From contig NC_086356.1 in NCBI RefSeq assembly GCF_036324505.1, forward strand, positions 16,603,744 to 16,667,743: 64,000 bases of DNA, read 5' to 3'. Shown in pieces: positions 22,218-33,400 of the stretch; position 1 is the first letter of the stretch, and each line of letters opens with the position of its first letter. This DNA comes from Eleginops maclovinus (Eukaryota; Chordata; Actinopteri; Perciformes; Eleginopidae). A program made the translations under genes and the position numbers. Below the pieces are notes generated by a model, which was not told the DNA's origin, searched no databases, and saw only the letters and a list, made by a program, of their open reading frames with translations.

Positions 22218-24936
22218 CAGAGGTCTTCAACAGGGGGGTCGCGACCCCCAGGGGGTCCGCGGAGGTACTGCAGGGGGGTCGCGAAATCTTTGGTTGATTA
22301 GACAATTTTTTATATATATATATTTTTTTTACAAACCGTTTTTTTCCCACAAATTGCAATGTCTTTAAATGCACAACACAAATCCAAAATATTATAGCGA
22401 ACGGAAAAATGGAGGCAGATGTGCCAATCACGAGGCCGTGTGACACACGCTGGCTCATAGACATAATATTATGTCTATGCGCTGGCTCTGTCAGGTTCCC
22501 CGTGATTGGACGAGAGCCTATTCAGGCCCCAGTTTACTGAAGACCCAGACACAGGGATGCACGCAGCGACATTATTGAGAAGACCATACATATAAAATGG
22601 ATCGTTTTGTAACTCGAGCGAAAAAATCAACAAGCACAAGCGAGATACCATCCACCAGTGAACATGCAAGTGACGAGGCAGAACCTGCTGCGCCTGCAGA
22701 TGTTGCAGCTAATAAGGGTAAGCGCAAAAGGGAGAAGACACGAAAATATTCAGATCATTATCTGAAGTTCGGGTTTACCTTTAAGGAGACAGATGGCATT
22801 GAGATTCTAATGTGTGTCATTTGCTCTACTGTTCTTTCAAATGAATCTATGAAGCCATCAAAGCTGCAGCGTCACTTGGAGACAACACACAGCCACTTAA
22901 AAGACAAACCTGTTGAATACTTCCAAGCTAGCCTCAAATCCCTCCAAGGTCAACAGACATTGATCAGAAAATCAGCCAAAGTTGGGGAGCTAGCTTTGAA
23001 ATGCTCTTATCAAATTGCTCTTCGGATTGCCCAGAAGAAACAGCCATACAGAGGATTTAATATTGCCTTCAGCAACCGATATGTGTAAAACCATGTATGG
23101 AAATGATATTGACATTAATAAACTGAAAACCATTCCAGTGTCGGACACAACCATAGCTCGCCGTATAGACGAGATGGCATCTGATGTGAGGATGCAACTG
23201 ATAGAAAAGCTGAGGTTGGCAGATGCATTTGCGTTACAATTAGACGAGTCAACAGATGTGTCGAAGGACGCCCAGCTTCTGGCGTTTGTGCGCTTTGTCG
23301 ATGATAAGGAAATGCAGGAGGAATTTTTGTTTTGTAAGTGCCTCCCTCAACGCACAACTAGTTCTGAAATCTTCAAAGTGATCGATGTTTTTTTCAGAGA
23401 GAATGACATTCCGTGGACAAAATGTATTGCGCTGTGCACTGATGGTGCAAGAGCCATGGCTGGTTTAAAAAGTGGACTAATCGCGCTTGTAAGGGATGTG
23501 TCTCCGCAAGTGATTTGGACGCACTGCATGCTACACAGGGAGTCACTTGTTGCCAAAGATATGAGCGCTGAATTGGCAGATGTCATGGACTCGGTAGTGA
23601 AATTAGTCAACCTAGTCAAGAAGAGCGCATTGCAAACACGTCTCTTCTCGAATCTCTGTGCTGCTGAGGGAGAAGAACACACTGCGCTACTCTACCATTC
23701 CGAGGTTCGGTGGCTTTCACGTGGAACAGTGTTGTCACGTGTGCTGGAATTGCGCAAGTCTATTCGGGAGTTTTTACTTCTCCAAAAGCGCACAGAGCTG
23801 GCTGCACTTTTCAGTGACAATGTTTGGGTCACCAAACTTGCCTATCTTGCTGATGTTATCTTGCTAACAGTTCAATGCAAGGCCGCAATACCCATGCCAT
23901 TCAACTGTATGACAAAATGGAAGGCTTTCTAAAAAAAATCAAAAGGTGGAGGGAGCGCATCGGGGAGGAAATATTTTCCATGTTTCCATCAGTGGATGAG
24001 CTGGGAGATTCTGCTGTGCTCTCGCCCCCCATTACACGCGCAATTCTTGCGCATTTGGAGGCGCTCGAGGGACAATTTGGGCACTACTTTTCTGAGGCTG
24101 ACTCCTGGCGCAGGGACAAGACATGGATACTGTTTCCATTCACAGACAACGCAGCAGACGGCACACACCTGACAGTGACGGAGGAGGATCAGATAATCGA
24201 ACTATCCACTGACAGTACGTTCAGACACATATATGACACAAAACCACTCACCCAGTTCTGGATCTCTTGCCAGAAAGACTTTCCGCAATTGGCAGGAAAA
24301 GCCATGATGAGCCTTTTGCCCTTTGCCACAACCTATCTTTGCGAAAGTGGATTTGCCTCACTGACTTACTTGAAAAACAAATACAGGTCAAGGCTGCAGC
24401 CTGAGGCTGATATGACCCTCTGCCTGACAACCTCCATCCGTCCAAGGCTGGATCAGCTGTGTGCTGCTCATCAGGGTCAGACATCTCACTGATGTGAGAG
24501 TACGTGTGCCATCCACAGATGGTTTGAGGATTCATTGTCCCATCTACATGCATGTTTAGTGTTAAAATCTCATAGCTCAGTGTTTGTTTATAAATGACAG
24601 TGGCACAGCCACTCTGCACCTTGCACTTGTTTAAAGTTCAAACTTTTATTGTGATTTATTTTAATAGCCCTGTGTTGTGTGCAAGATATATGTTCATAAA
24701 TGGCAGTGGTACGGCCACACTGTACCTTGCACTTGTTTAAAATAAAAACATGAATATATTAACCTGTGTATTATTTGAATAGCTTAGTATTGAATGTACA
24801 ATAACAGTATCTATGTTTACACACTGCACTAGGCCCCGTTTAATATAAAACACAATTGTATGCCATATTAACTACTACTGCTCCAACTCTCCATCAGTTT
24901 GGGGGTCCCTGGCCTGAAAAACGTTGAAGACCCCTG
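22218..24936 (+). mobile_element. ZBED5-like hAT transposon with 8-bp target duplication
   Basis: The 2719-bp element starts CAGAGGTCTTCAACAG and ends ACGTTGAAGACCCCTG, imperfect TIRs of Charlie type. The 8-mer ATCTAAAG is duplicated at 22210-22217 and 24937-24944. It carries one plus-strand transposase gene, then a 3' part with a short tandem duplication (CCTTGCACTTGTTTAAA at about 24620 and 24725). It inserted into the ZBED4/6-like hAT fossil. Excision leaves CAT CTA AAG CTC TGT in frame. Confidence 0.93.
22597..24492 (+). pseudogene. ZBED5/SCAND3-like hAT transposase with two frameshifts
   Basis: The start is ATG 22597 (MDRFVTRAKK). A BED-type finger (CVICSTVLSN...KLQRHLETTH) lies at about residues 72-108. 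The first frameshift is near 23045-23055, between IAQKKQPY and EDLILPSATDM. The catalytic region follows: LQLDESTDVSKDAQL, CTDGARAMAGLKSGL, HCMLHRESLVAKDM, EVRWLSRGTVL. The second frameshift, near 23855, separates LAYLADVI from SSMQGRNTHAIQLYDKMEGF. The C-terminus has the hAT dimerisation motif YLCESGFASLTYLKNKYRSR and ends at TGA 24492. Nearly full length and recently degraded; not functional as read. Confidence 0.88.
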
Positions 24937-25915
24937 ATCTAAAGCTCTGTGCCATTCTAGAAAAGGCTGGGAATAAGGAGTTGTCATTCACACAAAGAGA
25001 GTAGAATCTGTTGAAGGAGTTGGTGGACATCTTGAAGCCGTTTGGAGAACCAACTGATTTAACACAGGGAGAGAAGGTCATCACAATCAGTGCAGTTGTT
25101 CCATCCGTCTTGTCCCTCAATCATCACCTTGAGAAGCTAAAGCCTCAAGTTTGTTTCCTGAGCGGCCTGGTCAGAAATCTCCAGGCATCCCTGAACAAAA
25201 GATTTCTTGGGATCTTCATTAACGTGAAAATGGCCGGGACTCAAGATGGGATTACTGCCCCCTTTTCAGACCCAGTCTACCTCAAAGCAGCCGCCTTGGA
25301 TCCAACCTTTTCTCTGCTGTGGGTGGAGCACCATGTACTGGTCAATCGTGACATCAAGGCAGAGGTGGCACAAGTTAAAGGTTAATATTATTGACTTCAA
25401 TGCAACTTTCTTTCTCGTAGTCTGATCTTATTGACAGCATCAATAATTGCATTTTCCAGTCTAACACTGTATCACCAACACCAATGGTAATAAGGGCTCT
25501 TTTGTTTCTGTTGTTAAATGTTTTTCCAGAAGTGATCCTGCAAGATGCTGCAGAGACTGAGCAACCTGTGCCTCTGGTTGATGAAGAAGAGCAAGAGGAC
25601 CTTGGACAAGGAGAAGGGCTGTTTGCTGCATACCATAAGAGGCAGAAGAAGGATGTTGGGACCACTCCAGCACTAAAGCTAAGTCACTACCTAGACACAG
25701 CCGAAGGACAGAACGCCCTTTTGTTCTGGGCACTGAACATGAAGTCTCTTCCTTCACTCTTCCGAGTGGCCACCAGAGTCTTGGCAGTGCCTGCTTCTAG
25801 TGCTCCAGTGGAGAGAGTTTTCAGCAATGGTGGCATCATACTACGTCCCCATCGTGCACAAATAACTGACAGACTTTTGGCCAATTTGATCCTTTGCAAA
25901 TGCAATGCAGCATAG

Positions 25916-26354
25916 GGCCCTGACATAGAAAAGCACAACTCTGTTCAGTGTCATGTTCATGACACTTCATATCTAGTCCCCTTACACACACACTTTTTTG
26001 GGAGTGAGGATATCTTGTATAAAGTGGTGACATGTCTGAAAAGGTTAAGGTTACACTTAGGTTTTGAAATGAGTAAAGTGATAACACATTTGGAAAAGTT
26101 ACATTGAACTGTTTTTGTGATCCTCCAAATACCTGTTTGAGGGTGAAGACATGTGTTTTTTAGTTTAAGGCTAGATTTAAGTTTTAAGGTGAAGAGTATT
26201 TTGCAAAAATGTGGATCTTTTGAGACAGTTATAGTGCAATAAGCAATGGAAATACAATGTCAGCACTTTCTGTGGAAATTACATTTGCCTTTGTTTATTT
26301 CAAATGTGTTTGAACAATGTTCTTGGTTTGATAAATATATACAGATCTTAAAAG
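25916..26354. other. Non-coding tail of the hAT fossil, nothing else seen
   Basis: AT-rich sequence after the hAT stop codon, probably its 3' non-coding part. No terminal inverted repeat was recognised. Confidence 0.5.
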
Positions 26355-27884
26355 TGTAGCGCCCGTAGTCTGATCAGCAACAACCTTATGACACTTACAC
26401 TCTTGCTAGGTTCGGATAGTTGGGAGTAGTTAGTCAAGTGCGAGAACATGAGGTTAGAGTATAACAATTTATTGCAACATGCAATTTTCTTGACAGTGTA
26501 TTGAAAATAAATGATACAAAAACATAGAGCTCTCTTATAAAAAAAAACAAAATTAAAGTGTCCCTTCTTCTTCACTAGAAGTCAGAGTTCTAGTCCCTCA
26601 GGGTGTATGCAATATTCTGTCTATGTACTACCCGGGTAGGTTTTTGTATATCTGATCTGGTTCAGTGAGTGAACGAGATGATGGTTCGAGGTCCTCTGAG
26701 TGGATCCGCGGCTGGCCACACCGCGCTCCGCTCCTCTTAATCAGGGTCCTGGCTCGCCACCAACCAAAGGTTCGGAAATCTGAACCCGTTCCTAATCTGA
26801 AGTCCAAAAAAAAACCAGTCTACACATAAAGTGCAGAAAAATAACCATTACTCTCTATCACATGACATCATTCAACTTCCATTTTTCACTCTAAATATCC
26901 ATAAATATACCCAGATGCAGGATATACAGTATTCAACCATTGTAAATGAGTCTGCATACATTTACAGTACAGTATAAGTATTTTTACCATGACTGTTATT
27001 TATCATGAACTTGTATTTTGACATAGGCTTATTTATCTCTATAAGCAGTATTTATATTTTTTTTAACAGTTCTATTTATCACTATTTATCTTTTTAACCG
27101 TTAATGAACAGCATTAAATCACTTTCTAAACCAACATGAGTATCTAAATGATCTCAATGAAATAATCACATTATGTACACATTAAAGTATATCAGAACAC
27201 TATTATTACAACCTGACATCATATTCTATCTCTGTCTCCTGTCTCATTAAATATGGTGGTGGCATAGTAGTTTAGCCAGCTACACATTAGCTATATTGAA
27301 CACCAAAGTATTTACTCATCGCTAGCTTAGTGGTGCTACCCGCGATTAGCGTTAGCGCCGTAGCTAGCGATCTTTCTAAAGTCGATTTTTCACATATCAC
27401 AATGGTGCAATAGTACCACGGTTGGTTAAAACATTGGATAACATCTCTGCAACTCCGACTGGTTTTATGAAAGTATCTCAGTAAGCAGCGTGTTCACATG
27501 AGCTAACATCAACAAGCTGACAACGAGGCCTAGCCTCTTAGCATGTAGCAATGCTCTTACCGGAGTCTAACAGAGGGCTTACATGGTTGAAGCAGCTCCT
27601 CTCTCTCTCTCAACAACTCACGAGGCTCTCTCCTAATAAACAAGAGATTTATCAATACACTACGCGGGGGTTAATCATTAATTTATGAGGTTTACATAAC
27701 GTTTCATACCCAAATTCGTCAGCTCACTCAACGAACGGCACTCACAGTCAACGTCTCGGTTGAGTCTCAGGATGAGCACGCGCTGCGTGGTCGTGACCAT
27801 GAATACAGGGCTGGTGCGCCCCTTGTGGTGGGGCATAGTAACTCTTATATTACGTAAATGGGTTTCATACTCATGTGGGTTACA
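26355..27884. mobile_element. Possible solo LTR with 4-bp duplication AAAG
   Basis: The segment starts TGTAGCGCCCGTAG (26355) and ends GTGGGTTACA (27884), with AAAG on both sides (26351-26354, 27885-27888). It contains AATAAA at about 26508 and no coding region. TG...CA ends with a 4-bp duplication suit a solo LTR of about 1.53 kb, but the match is short and could be chance. No retroelement genes are adjacent. Confidence 0.4.
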
Positions 27885-27939
27885 AAAGCATACATGATTT
27901 GTGTAAATATTATTTATCCGTTGTTAAAAGCACTCGAAA

Positions 27940-28099
27940 GGACTTGAAACTCAAACGTTAGGACTTGGGACTTGACTTGAGACTTGTCGGTCTTGACTTT
28001 GGACTTGACTCGGGACTTGCTTGTCTTGACTTGGGACTTGAAAGCAAAGACTTGAGACTAACTTGTGACTTGCAAAACAATGACTTGGTCCCACCTCTG
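27940..28099 (-). repeat. GACTTGGGACTTG-rich hAT-type end (CAGAGGTGGGACC)
   Basis: Read on the minus strand from 28099 it begins CAGAGGTGGGACCAAGTCAT and continues with repeated AAGTCCCAAGTCAAG phrases to about 27940. This matches a widespread fish MITE/hAT end. The expected 8-bp duplication GTTAAAAC (28100-28107) has no partner beside another such end, so the other end is lost or truncated. Confidence 0.6.
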
Positions 28100-28277
28100 G
28101 TTAAAACTATTGGTGACCGGGGGCGCTAGTGAGCAGCGCATGGAGTAGACATACTTTCAGGAGCTCCTCCGTGCCAATACTTAAATTAACTATTTTGACA
28201 GTCTCACATTTAATTTCATTAGCCTCGGGAATAATCTCACACACGAGAAGCGTACCCAGTTAAGTTTATGCAACAAA

Positions 28278-29120
28278 ATGCCGAGGAAGAAGTATCAAAA
28301 CGTCGAGCGATCTCAACTATCCTCTGCTAACGCTAACGGTGCTAGCGGTGATCAGCCAGGTCATGACTCCGACGGCAGCGACACGGAGCAGATGCCGTTA
28401 ACCTGGGAAAAAATTGATGACAGGATTCTAGAAAAAATGAACGACAGGTTTGACAAGCTAGAGCAGACACTTCAGATAGTGCAGAGTTCTCAAAAGGAAC
28501 TAATGGAGAAGGTAGAGTCGGTGGAAGAGGGAATCCTGGACCATGAGAGCCGCATCACCTGCTTAGAGAAGACGGTCTCAGGACTGAAAGATGATAACAA
28601 CGCGCTCAAGTTAAAAGTGGATGACCTCGAGGGCCGGTTGCATCGCAATAATATCAAAATTAACGACATTCCTGAGCATGAAGAAGGAGGTAAACCAACA
28701 GAATTCGTTGAGGCATTAATCCCGAAGCTTTTCGGAGAGGGCAGCTTTCGGTCACCGGTGGTTATCGACCGGGCACACCGGGTCCTCTGGCCGCCTCCAA
28801 CAGCTGGAGCTAATCCTCGCGCCATCATCGCCAGGATCCACTTCTATCGGGAGAAGGAGCTCATTCTTCGCCTCCGGAGGGATCGACAACTGGATTATAA
28901 AGGAAACAAGGTGCTGATTTTCCCGGACTACACGCCTGAATTGATGCGGCAGCGGCGGAAATACACCGAGCCCCTGCGGATGCTACGGGAGCTGAAGGTG
29001 GAGCACGGCTTACTTTTCCCAGCGAGGCTCCGGATAAAGCACAAGGATCGGTTCAAGGTTTTTAATGCACCGAGTGAGGCAATGACTTGTATTAACACTG
29101 ACTTAAGAAACACATCTTAA
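28278..29120 (+). CDS. LINE ORF1 protein (L1 ORF1p-like)
   Basis: An intact 280-codon frame from ATG 28278. The N-terminus is hydrophilic and disordered (residues 1-40). Residues about 45-120 form heptad-like repeats of a coiled coil (LEQTLQIVQSSQKELMEKVE, LKDDNNALKLKVDDLEGRLH). The RNNIKINDIPE segment at about 122-132 starts the RRM-like domain, and VVIDRAHRV followed by RAIIARIHFYREKELIL leads into the C-terminal domain. This is the Transposase_22/L1 ORF1p layout. The protein family forms trimers that bind LINE RNA and act as a nucleic-acid chaperone. Expression is unknown because its own ORF2 is broken. Confidence 0.88.
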   Translation: MPRKKYQNVERSQLSSANANGASGDQPGHDSDGSDTEQMPLTWEKIDDRILEKMNDRFDKLEQTLQIVQSSQKELMEKVESVEEGILDHESRITCLEKTVSGLKDDNNALKLKVDDLEGRLHRNNIKINDIPEHEEGGKPTEFVEALIPKLFGEGSFRSPVVIDRAHRVLWPPPTAGANPRAIIARIHFYREKELILRLRRDRQLDYKGNKVLIFPDYTPELMRQRRKYTEPLRMLRELKVEHGLLFPARLRIKHKDRFKVFNAPSEAMTCINTDLRNTS

Positions 29121-29851
29121 AGGGGTCTGTGGCCCATGGTGTGTAGGGCTAAAAGCATTATCGCAAAGCTAGTCTTCACATATTGATAACAGTGTGCAAC
29201 AATTTCTGAGACTGTCAATTTGATTTTTCTGATTTCAAATAATGTTTGGCAACGGAGTTGAGCTGAGTTAGCCATTACAGCTTCAACAGTTAGGTAAGTT
29301 TGAAAGCGGGTTTCAGGCCGTGCGCGTAGCGGCCCCGAGCATGAATGGATGTCCGTGCTTCGTTTGGGGAAGTGCTTGGGGGCAGATGGGGGTCATGTTT
29401 AGGTTCATGGGTTTGTGTGAGTGTGTTACCTCATGCTACAACGTATGTTCTTTATGTGTCTCGTTTTACTTTGTTTTGTGCACTCTTGAGAGGTTACCAG
29501 ATTTCTTCCATTTTAGAGATAATGTCAGTACCTGATAATATAACACATGGCAGTATAAATGATACATTTACGTTGGTCTCCTGGAATGTCAAGGGGTTGG
29601 GTCATGTGATTAAAAGGGGTCGCGTCTTCCCGCATCTTAAATCATTAAAGCCGGACGTAATCTTTCTTCAGGAAACGCACATTAGTGTAAATGAGCAACG
29701 CAGGTTGAGAGCAAATTGGATCTCCTAAGTTTATCAAGCACCTTTTACCTGCAATTCTAGGGGCTTTGCCATTCTTTTCCGAAAACATATACCATTTCGC
29801 CTCGAATATATGACTGCAGACGCTTATGGCAGGTAGGGGAGAGTGGGGGCG

Positions 29852-30062
29852 GTTGCAACACTTTTTACATTTCCTTCAGTTTCTCAGCAACCGTATATAT
29901 TAGAAAGACAAAACAATTATATTAAAGCCATATATGTCACCTACCTGTCTATATTGATGCAACATTTGTACATAGGATACTATGGAAGTAATTTGTACTT
30001 TAATGCACCCTGAAAATTGTTGCAACGGGACAGTTGCAACAGTGCCGAGGGGCAGTTGCAAC
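29852..30062. promoter_or_regulatory. Four left-end GTTGCAAC palindromes
   Basis: GTTGCAAC at 29852-29859, 30019-30026, 30033-30040 and 30055-30062. The sequence is its own reverse complement. The third and fourth sit in the phrase (A/G)CAGTTGCAACAGT. By analogy with other cut-and-paste elements these are likely transposase-binding sites; binding is inferred. Confidence 0.6.
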
Positions 30063-30119
30063 AGTCAATTAGATGTAATAAAACTCATACTTAGGCATTA
30101 TTCTTCAAATCTTTTTTAG

Positions 30120-30420
30120 TTTATTTGAGAACAGAGTTCATTGAACTAATTATTAAAGTTAAAAACAGAGTTCATTGACTTAAAAATATTCAAATTTACA
30201 ACAATATACAAGCAGTAATGATTTCATAACACCATCAAACTGTTGGCAAAAACAGAGTTTACAACAATATACAAGCAGTAATGATTTCATAACACAAAAA
30301 CAGAGTTCATTGACTTAGCCTACTAACAATATTCAAAAGGAAAAAATATTTAAAAGTATACAACAATATACAAGCAGTAATACAAGCAGTAATGATTTTA
30401 TAACACCAACAAACTGATTA
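30120..30420. repeat. Irregular tandem repeats in the pogo element 3' region
   Basis: ACAACAATATACAAGCAGTA occurs three times (about 30199, 30252, 30361), and AACAGAGTTCATTGACTTA phrases occur near 30164 and 30299. They lie downstream of the transposase stop (minus strand) inside the element. Confidence 0.75.
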
Positions 30421-30439
30421 TTTTAAGTAAAGATAGTAT

Positions 30440-33400
30440 TCAATTTAATTCCTCATCTGACTCACAATTGTGGCAAATGTAAATGGAACCACCATCAGTG
30501 CAAGCTTCATGAGCCCATGCCTTGCACTGCCAACATTGCAGCCACACCTCTCTCGGTCTGGAGTAGCTCTCTAAGCAAACTATACAGAAATCTTTCTCTG
30601 TCTCAGAGTCACTATCCTTCTCTACAGTGGTATGCAAAAGTTTGGGCACCCCTCTGAGATTTCATGACAATTTGCTTTTCCTTTATAATAGAAGATCACA
30701 GCAACAACATTTGTTTTCCTACAAAGATGTAGACGTTTTAGTGTTTTCCAGACCAAAATTCTTAGGGTAGCATTACATAGTTTTATTATAATAAAATAAA
30801 ATGCAAAAAATGGGATGTGCAAAAGTTTGGGCACCCTTATAAATAGCATTCATTTCAACACCTGTACAGATTTATAGCTGACAGGTTGCTGCACAAAATT
30901 GCTTTGATTAGCTCATTAGACCTTCAATTACAAAGACAGGTGGAACCAATCATGAAAAAGGCTATTTAACATAGGTAATAGCTGGCTGTGCCTGGCCTAG
31001 GTTCTTTCTTAGGGAGTGGCAAGATGGGGACCTCAAAACAACTCTCCACTGACCTGAAAGCTAAGATAATCCAACATTATAAATTAGGAGAAGGGTACAA
31101 AAAATTATCTGACAGGTTTAAACTGTCTGTCTCCACAGTCAGAAACGTAGTTGTGAAATGGAAGGCCACAGGAACAGTCCGTGTGAAGGAAAGATGTGGT
31201 AGGCCGACAAAAATAGGGGAAAGGCACAGGCGAAGGATGGTGAAAATGGTCACAGAGAAGCCACAGACCACCTCCAGAGAACTACAACAACATCTGGCTG
31301 CTGATGGTGTAGTTGTTCACCGTTCCACAATCCAGCGTACTTTGCACCAGGAAGAGCTCATTGGAAGGGTGATGTGCAAAAAGCCTTTCCTGAGTGTTAA
31401 TCACAAGAAGAGTCGCATGAGGTATGCAAAAGCACATCTGGACAAGCCAGAAGCATTTTGGAACAAAATACTGTGGTCAGATGAGACCAAGATTGAGTTA
31501 TTTGGTCATAACATGAACAGGTATGCATGGCGAAAAAAACACACTGCATTCAATGAAAAGAACTTGTTGCCCACTGTAAAATTTGGTGGAGGATCTATCA
31601 TGTTATGGGGCTGTGTGGCTAGCACAGGTACTGGAAAACTTGTTAAAGTTGAGGGCCACATGAATTCCTTACAGTACCAGGAGATTCTTGACAAGAATGT
31701 TCTAGAGTCAGTCACAAAGTTGAAGCTACGCCGGGGTTGGATTTTTCAGCAGGACAATGATCCTAAGCACCGATCAAAATCCACCAAGGAATTCATGCAG
31801 AAGCACAGGTACAATGTTCTGGAATGGCCATCCCAGTCCCCAGACCTTAACATCATTGAAAATGTATGGATTTATTTGAAGAAGGCTGTCCATGCACGGA
31901 GGCCAAGAAACCTGACTGAACTGGAGACGTTTTGTGTGGAAGAATGGGCCAAAATACCACCTGCCAGGCTTAAGGGACTTGTCTGTGGCTACAGGAGGCG
32001 TCTACAGGCCGTTATTGCAGCAAAAGGAGGCAATACTAAATATTAATGGAATTATTTCTTAGGGGTGCCCAAATTTATGCACATGCCTATTTTTGTTTGA
32101 ATGCACATAAACATGTTTCTGTTTGACCAATAAAAGTTATTTCACTACTGAGATGTTTCTGTTACCATAAGGTATAACATATGTTAAAATGAAGTTGCTG
32201 CTTCAAAAGCTCAGCAAGTGACAAACTGATGCAGTGGTTTTCCTAAGGGGTGCCCAAACTTTTGCATACCACTGTATATGTTTCTTTTTCAACGTTTTCT
32301 TTAAGACTACCTTGGCATTTTGTTTTGTTTCAACTGTGTTTGTCAGTTTTCTTTTGACTTTTGTTGGCTTTTTCTTCACTCCTGCCTTCTCCTTCTCCAA
32401 AGCCTCCTTTTCGGGAGTGTCTGTTAAGACGACTGATTTGCGTTTTTTTCGACCATTTGGTTTTGTTCCCTTCCGTGGTCCTGCTCTGGGGTGGGGTCTA
32501 ACATTCTCAGGTGAAAATGGCAATGGAGGAACTGCAGGAAGAACTGGAAGAACGGAGCAGGATGTCCCAGCCTGCTCCGGAAGAACTGGTGGAAAAACTG
32601 GAAGAACGGAGCAGACTGGGACATCCTGCTCCGGAAGAACTGGTGGAAGAACTGCAAGAACGGAGCAGGATGTCCCAGCCTGCTCCGGAAGAAATGGTGG
32701 AAGAACTGGAGGAACGCAGCAGGCTGGGACATCCTGCTCCGGAAGAACTGGTGGAAAAACTGGAAGAACGGAGCAGGCTGGGACATCCTGCTCCGGAAGA
32801 ACTGGTGGAAGAACTGCAAGAACGGAGCAGGATGTCCCAGCCTGCTCCGGAAGAAATGGTGGAAGAACTGGAGGAACGCAGCAGGCTGGGACATCCTGCT
32901 CCGGAAGAACTGGTGGAAAAACTGGAAGAACGGAGCAGGATGACCCAGCCTGCTCCGGGAGAACTAATGGTGGCGGCCGGTCTGTCACCAAAGATGGCGC
33001 CAAGTCACTTTCGTTAAATATGTCACGGTGATAAGGCCAAATTCGAGTGCATCTGAAGCCATTTTGGACATTGACGGGTGTTCCAGCCAATGGGAGGGCC
33101 AACCTAACAATCCCCGGAATGTCATAAATTGACATCGTAAGGCCTGGGTGGCTTCTCATCCAGGAGTCGCAGAAGGAGTTTACATGGCGTTTTAGGGGGC
33201 CATAGACAGTGCGGTCGAGTGGCTGTAGTTTGTGGGAACAATGGGGTGGGAAAGACAGCATGACAATTCCATTTTCTCTGCAAAAGTTAATCCCGGCAAC
33301 AGAAAGATGGGAGGAATGGTTGTCGAGAATCAAGAGGACCTTTGAATACAGTGAGGCCCTCGTGTGGTGTTGAAAATGTTGCAAAAACTGAAGAAAATGC

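Larger units (their letters stand above)
16656..25915 (+). pseudogene. Fossil ZBED4/6-like hAT transposase gene, split by three insertions
   Basis: Host segments are 16656-17210, 19300-19367, 21869-22217 and 24937-25915. In order they encode SISQFLDSREAHYSMSHPQQ, CLSTVDIWSDRKM and GFLGVTVHWI, then [50 protein letters not shown] and the hAT dimerisation region (VPASSAPVERVFSNGG). An acceptor-like CTTACCTGTTACAG precedes 16673, and an intron of 149 bp (25381-25529, GT...AG) joins VK to EVILQD. Damage besides insertions: a small deletion near 16880, a frameshift near 16975, TAA at about 22182 and TAG near 25002. No BED-finger exon was recognised upstream. Removing each insertion plus one target-duplication copy restores the original codons. 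Confidence 0.85.

Noticed and set aside
27424..27431. GTTAAAAC at 27424 as target duplication partner of 28100-28107
   Set aside because: No CAGAGG terminus follows it; an 8-base chance match.
13505..28099. CAGAGTTGTGG end at 13505 and CAGAGGTGG end at 28099 as two ends of one 14.6-kb transposon
   Set aside because: The terminal sequences differ after CAGAG, the expected 8-bp duplications (CCTCTTCT, GTTAAAAC) do not match, and several unrelated elements lie between.
30988..31023. Upstream ATG at 30988 as the Tc1 transposase start
   Set aside because: The extra 12 residues are unlike Tc1 N-termini, whereas MGTSKQL at 31024 fits the family.
32234..33031. Long plus-strand frames (265 and 168 codons) opposite the pogo-like transposase
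   Set aside because: They arise because the 54-bp repeat is a multiple of three. The minus frame carries the family motifs.
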